From the NCBI GenBank assembly GCA_903880655.1, contig CAIRQE010000063.1:1-9070 (forward strand): a DNA stretch of 9,070 bases, in the 5' to 3' direction. How positions within the stretch are numbered: the stretch's first letter is position 1; each line of letters starts with the position of its first letter. Below are positions 6,658 to 9,070 of the stretch, piece by piece. The DNA is from an uncultured bacterium (GTDB lineage: Bacteria; Patescibacteriota; Saccharimonadia; Saccharimonadales; CAIOMD01). The position numbers were made by a program, and so were the translations under genes. The notes under the pieces were generated by a model. That model saw only the letters and a list, made by a program, of their open reading frames with translations, was not told the DNA's origin and searched no databases.

Positions 6658-7128
6658 ATGAAAGAAAAAGCCCAACTCCAATTCAAAAAAATAGATGAAT
6701 ATATTCCTTATGGAGTGTGGACTATAAGTATACTTTCAGTTTTTGGAAGTCTTTATTTCTCAGAGGTAATGAGCTTAGCTCCCTGTAAGTTATGTTGGTG
6801 GCAAAGAATCTGTATGTACCCAATCGCAGCCATTATGTCTGTTGCAATTCTTAAAAAAGATAATAAAGCTTTTATGTACGTCTTGCCACTCAGTATTTTT
6901 GGGTCTTTGCTTGCTTTTTACCACACTCTTTTACAGGCTGGGATAATAAAGGAAACACTCATAAGTTGCACCATTGATGGAGCAGTTTCGTGTGCAAACA
7001 AACAAATCAATTGGTTTGGTTTTATGACAATTCCATTCATGTCTATGGTGGCATTTATTGGTATAACCGCTCTATGTGGCATCTGGTATTACAATCAGAA
7101 AACCTCAGTTAAAGTTACTAAGAAGTAG
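6658..7128 (+). CDS. dsbB: Disulfide bond formation protein DsbB/BdbC
   Basis: This 156-residue protein has four predicted transmembrane helices (about 16-36, 48-65, 72-93 and 120-144). DsbB re-oxidises a DsbA-like thiol oxidase outside the membrane and hands the electrons to quinone. The first redox pair is PCKLCWWQR (C43, C46), and Arg50 sits at the place of the quinone-binding Arg48 of the E. coli enzyme. The second pair is in the next outer loop, C104 and C112 of CTIDGAVSC, with an 8-residue spacing shorter than in E. coli DsbB and closer to the BdbC type. All four redox cysteines are present, so the protein should be active. No DsbA partner is seen in the window. The gene has its own promoter 21 bp after the FAD dehydrogenase gene, and its last 11 bp overlap the end of the converging permease gene. 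Confidence 0.92.
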   Translation: MKEKAQLQFKKIDEYIPYGVWTISILSVFGSLYFSEVMSLAPCKLCWWQRICMYPIAAIMSVAILKKDNKAFMYVLPLSIFGSLLAFYHTLLQAGIIKETLISCTIDGAVSCANKQINWFGFMTIPFMSMVAFIGITALCGIWYYNQKTSVKVTKK

Positions 7129-8203
7129 ATTTATCGAGAAGATTTGTGAGTTGTTTTTGTTTTGTAACGTAATCTAGATATTCCTGAATTGTAGTTATGA
7201 GAATGATCATAATAACTGGTCCAATCACAATCCCCAGAAACCCAAACATCTTAAGGCCAGCAAAGACTGACAAAATAGTGAGAGCCGGATCAAGTCGAGC
7301 AGTTTTTGGTACCAGCTGAGGACGTAACACGTTATCTATATTGGTAACAATAATGATATGTCCGAGAATAAGTAATAAGCCTTCCCAAATATGGCCTGTA
7401 AGTAAAAACACGAAACCAGCAGGAAGTACTATGATTCCTCCACCTAAGGGAATTATTGAAAGAAAGGTAATGAATACAAGCCAGAAAAAGAAATAGTGTA
7501 CCCCCACAATATACAAAAGAGTGCTGTCGACAAGCCCTTGCAAGAACGCAATGATGAATTGACCTTTAACCATGGCTTTTGTCATAGCAGAAATACGAGA
7601 CAAATAAAGATTTGCAGCACGAGTCCCCAGCGGGTTGATCTGCTTTAAGATTGAGATAATAGTTGTTTGGTTTTTAAGCAATGAGATGAAGATAAAGATA
7701 AAAATAATAAATTGTGAAAAGATTGCCGTAAACCCTCCCGCTAGGGATAAAAGATAATTAAGACCTGTTTTGGTCATAGTAGCAACATACGTCTTAGCCC
7801 AAGCAGAGACTGAATCAAGACTGATGGTTGTATCGTTTAAGCCGGGAACGTGGTGAATGGTTGTATTGAGTGATGCAATAATATTGGCAATTGTTTGATG
7901 ATTGGCAACCGTTGTTGTATTACTTTTGATGCTTGTAATTAAACTTGCAGCTTCTTGGGCAGTTATGAAAAGCAACAGACTGAGCGGTAAGAGGATAGTA
8001 ACAGTAGCGAAAAGAATCGTCAGGGCTATAGACAATCCCGAATTACCTTTTGTTCTTTTGAGGAACCATTTGTAGCTAGGATTGTATAAAAACGCTAGCA
8101 GAGTAGAGAAGGCTATGATAATGAAATAACTTCGTAGAAAATACGCCGCAAAAAGAAGTGCTAAAGTTACTGTCACGAGCAGAGTTCTTTTTTGATTATT
8201 CAT
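7118..8203 (-). CDS. AI-2E/PerM family membrane protein
   Basis: This 361-residue polytopic membrane protein belongs to the AI-2E transporter (PerM/YdiK/TqsA) family. Two N-terminal hydrophobic segments (about 8-38) and a third (about 58-80) flank a short basic loop. A polar, extracytoplasmic-type stretch (about 85-140) follows, then a five-helix block from about 146 to 340. The family signature regions are present: GxxP-type SIIPLGGGIIVLPAG (249-263), the conserved IDNVLRP (289-295) and GFLGIVIGPV (321-330). Family members have been linked to autoinducer-2 export, Na+/H+ antiport or unknown transport, so the substrate cannot be stated. ATG 8203 is chosen over an in-frame ATG at 8209 because the -10 box ends exactly 6 nt before 8203, making the mRNA leaderless. 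It converges on and overlaps dsbB by 11 bp, and it is divergent from the HdeD-like gene. Confidence 0.85.
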   Translation of the reverse strand: MNNQKRTLLVTVTLALLFAAYFLRSYFIIIAFSTLLAFLYNPSYKWFLKRTKGNSGLSIALTILFATVTILLPLSLLLFITAQEAASLITSIKSNTTTVANHQTIANIIASLNTTIHHVPGLNDTTISLDSVSAWAKTYVATMTKTGLNYLLSLAGGFTAIFSQFIIFIFIFISLLKNQTTIISILKQINPLGTRAANLYLSRISAMTKAMVKGQFIIAFLQGLVDSTLLYIVGVHYFFFWLVFITFLSIIPLGGGIIVLPAGFVFLLTGHIWEGLLLILGHIIIVTNIDNVLRPQLVPKTARLDPALTILSVFAGLKMFGFLGIVIGPVIMIILITTIQEYLDYVTKQKQLTNLLDKSTS

Positions 8204-8209
8204 ATACAT

Positions 8210-8238
8210 AGAATAACAGTAGCACCCCTAAACATCAA
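8210..8238 (-). promoter_or_regulatory. Full promoter for the AI-2E family gene, leaderless
   Basis: On the minus strand TTGATG (8238-8233), a 17-bp spacer and TATTCT (8215-8210) with a preceding TGT form a good extended sigma-70-like promoter. The box ends 6 nt before ATG 8203, so +1 would be the A of the start codon. The other candidate start, ATG 8209, would lie inside the promoter-to-start gap. Confidence 0.65.
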
Positions 8239-8244
8239 AAAAGC

Positions 8245-8273
8245 TTGACCTTATAAATGAATGGGCATACAGT
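8245..8273 (+). promoter_or_regulatory. Promoter for the HdeD-like gene
   Basis: TTGACC (8245-8250), a 17-bp spacer and TACAGT (8268-8273) predict a start of transcription near 8280 and a leader of about 23 nt. A second -10-like TATACT (8279-8284) lacks a matching -35. The -35 box lies only 6 bp from that of the divergent promoter. Confidence 0.55.
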
Positions 8274-8288
8274 GAAAATATACTAATT

Positions 8289-8295
8289 AAAGGAG
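8289..8295 (+). promoter_or_regulatory. Canonical Shine-Dalgarno of the HdeD-like gene
   Basis: AAAGGAG ends 7 nt before the ATG at 8303, which is ideal spacing. It is the only strong Shine-Dalgarno among the seven complete genes here, and it fixes the start codon. Confidence 0.85.
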
Positions 8296-8302
8296 TATAG
8301 GT

Positions 8303-8878
8303 ATGGCAAGCAAACAAGTATACGTCTTCGAAGAAGACGATAAAAATGTATGGTGGATGTTCGTACTGGCAGGATTGGTATCAGTAGTGTTCGGATTTGT
8401 GGCAGTTATTTGGCCGCATTTAACAGTTGGAGTCCTGGCACTTCTTCTGGCGGTATTTATTGGTATTAATGGTGTAGTTGATCTATCTCGATCAATGCGA
8501 AAAATGGTTCATAGTGCTTTCGCGGGAATGCTCCGAGCGCTACTTGGGCTCCTTGAAATTGGAGTCTCAGTCTATCTGCTTCGGCACGTTGGCAGTGGTC
8601 TTGCGGTTGCGACATTAGCACTCTTTATTGCAATTAGTTTTGTAACAAGAGGAGTTATAGGCATCGTACTTGCTTATGATGCTAAGGTGTCCGATAGCGT
8701 GAGAATGTATCATTTTGTCACAGGTGGTCTTGCGGTTCTAGCCGGACTCGTTGTGGCATGGTATCCAGGCCCAGCAACACTAGCATGGGTGTGGGTAGTT
8801 GGTTTCTTCGCCCTCGTGAGCGGCGCAATGGAAATAGCACTAGGTTTCATGGCAAAAGAAGCGTTAGAATCGAAATAA
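8303..8878 (+). CDS. HdeD/DUF308 family membrane protein
   Basis: This 191-residue protein has six predicted transmembrane helices (about 17-37, 40-60, 72-93, 98-123, 137-153 and 158-182) and no signal peptide. It is built from DUF308-type repeats. The pattern small-residue helix, aromatic-Pro, second helix appears as FGFVAVIWPHLTVGVLAL (30-47) and again as AGLVVAWYPGPATLAW (147-162). A short acidic N-terminal segment (EEDD, 10-13) precedes TM1. E. coli HdeD is a membrane protein associated with acid resistance at high cell density, but no biochemical activity is established for the family, so the role is only a possible envelope stress function. A strong Shine-Dalgarno and a separate promoter suggest that it is translated better than the leaderless neighbours. 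It is divergent from the AI-2E family gene. Its codons appear by eye somewhat richer in G and C than those of neighbouring genes. Confidence 0.85.
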   Translation: MASKQVYVFEEDDKNVWWMFVLAGLVSVVFGFVAVIWPHLTVGVLALLLAVFIGINGVVDLSRSMRKMVHSAFAGMLRALLGLLEIGVSVYLLRHVGSGLAVATLALFIAISFVTRGVIGIVLAYDAKVSDSVRMYHFVTGGLAVLAGLVVAWYPGPATLAWVWVVGFFALVSGAMEIALGFMAKEALESK

Positions 8879-8914
8879 TTAAAAAAAGAATACTAAATTA
8901 AATATGTCGGTAGA

Positions 8915-8943
8915 TTGTAATTAATTACTAGCAGGCATAAAAT
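8915..8943 (+). promoter_or_regulatory. Possible extra promoter downstream of the HdeD-like gene
   Basis: TTGTAA (8915-8920), a 17-bp spacer and TAAAAT (8938-8943) form a plausible promoter that points at the hairpin at 8971. Transcription would start near 8950 and end about 50 nt later. The region is AT-rich, so a chance match is possible. Confidence 0.3.
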
Positions 8944-8970
8944 AGTAATGGAAGCTATACGCATCCAATT

Positions 8971-8998
8971 AAACCGGGTGAAACATCCCGGTTTTATG
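8971..8998 (+). terminator. Rho-independent terminator
   Basis: An 8-bp stem AAACCGGG/CCCGGTTT (8971-8978 with 8987-8994) encloses an 8-nt loop. It is followed by a short T-rich tract, TATG then TTT. It lies 92 nt after the HdeD-like stop codon and probably ends that mRNA. The T-tract is short, so termination efficiency is uncertain. Confidence 0.7.
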
Positions 8999-9032
8999 TT
9001 TGCTTTAATTATTGCTTAAGCTAAAGATGCTC

Positions 9033-9038
9033 TATACT
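9033..9038 (+). promoter_or_regulatory. -10 box of the right-edge gene, near-leaderless
   Basis: TATACT ends 7 nt before the ATG at 9046, the same spacing as in front of dsbB, predicting a leader of about 1 nt. TTGCTT (9012-9017) at 15-bp spacing is a weak -35 candidate. Confidence 0.5.
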
Positions 9039-9045
9039 AATATGC

Positions 9046-9070
9046 ATGAATAGTGTGATTTTAGTGACGG
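9046..9070 (+). CDS. Start of an unidentified gene, possibly Rossmann-fold
   Basis: Only eight full codons are visible, reading MNSVILVT, and the ninth begins with G. A hydrophobic strand followed by T and G is how many short-chain dehydrogenases/reductases and NAD-dependent epimerases start (VILVTG), so a Rossmann-fold enzyme is possible but unproven. The ATG at 9042 is rejected because it meets a stop after three codons. The promoter spacing described at 9033-9038 supports 9046. Confidence 0.4.

Noticed and set aside
8204..8209. ATG 8209 as start of the AI-2E family gene
   Set aside because: It directly abuts the -10 box, so it would be upstream of the predicted transcription start. ATG 8203 sits exactly at the expected +1.
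8948..9019. A 23-codon micro-ORF as a real gene
   Set aside because: It runs through the terminator hairpin, has no Shine-Dalgarno, and its ATG is only 4 nt after the -10 box, too close to be a leaderless start. It is kept only as a point to check in the findings.
1..9070. Alternative genetic code, mobile element, CRISPR array, tRNA or rRNA
   Set aside because: The genes are full length with no in-frame TGA. No transposase, long terminal repeats, repeat-spacer pattern, cloverleaf or rRNA-like segment was seen by eye.

Overview
The window looks like chromosomal DNA of a small-genome, AT-rich bacterium, most likely a member of the Patescibacteria/CPR; Candidatus Saccharibacteria (TM7) is my best guess. 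The basis is indirect: short intergenic gaps, many genes whose -10 box sits only 6-9 nt before the start codon (leaderless or nearly leaderless mRNAs), one typical Shine-Dalgarno gene, an RGG/RS-rich tail on a probable RNA helicase, and the gene repertoire. All seven complete genes stop with TAA or TAG and read through without in-frame TGA, so a UGA-recoded CPR lineage is not indicated. I see no mobile element, CRISPR array, tRNA or rRNA.

Layout: (1) 1-206, minus: the first 68 codons of a probable DEAD-box RNA helicase, preceded by a roughly 95-nt leader and a good promoter. (2) 397-1782, plus: a divergent Nramp-like divalent metal transporter. (3) 1863-3704, plus: a heavy-metal P1B-type ATPase of the TPC/QExxD class without N-terminal metal-binding domains. 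(4) 3706-4917, minus, tail to tail with the ATPase: a type II NADH dehydrogenase-like flavoprotein. (5) 4984-6636, plus, divergent from (4): a GlcD/D-lactate-dehydrogenase type FAD oxidoreductase. (6) 6658-7128, plus: DsbB/BdbC disulfide-bond protein. (7) 7118-8203, minus, overlapping the end of dsbB: an AI-2E/PerM family membrane protein. (8) 8303-8878, plus, divergent from (7): an HdeD/DUF308 membrane protein with the only strong Shine-Dalgarno. (9) 8879-9045: a gap with a clear hairpin terminator and a possible extra promoter. (10) 9046 onward, plus: the first codons of a gene whose start resembles a Rossmann-fold protein.

Functionally, two themes stand out. Genes 2 and 3 form a metal-handling pair, a probable uptake-type transporter followed by a probable efflux pump, and both carry non-canonical metal-site motifs. 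Genes 4, 5 and 6 belong to families that normally pass electrons to membrane quinone (NADH, a 2-hydroxy acid, and protein thiols as donors). Together they suggest a small quinone-reducing set next to envelope proteins. No terminal oxidase or quinone biosynthesis gene is visible here.

No obviously new multi-gene defence or biosynthetic system is visible. The most unusual aspects are the promoter/start-codon architecture, the altered metal and quinone motifs, and the untranslated regions at 207-301 and 8879-9045.
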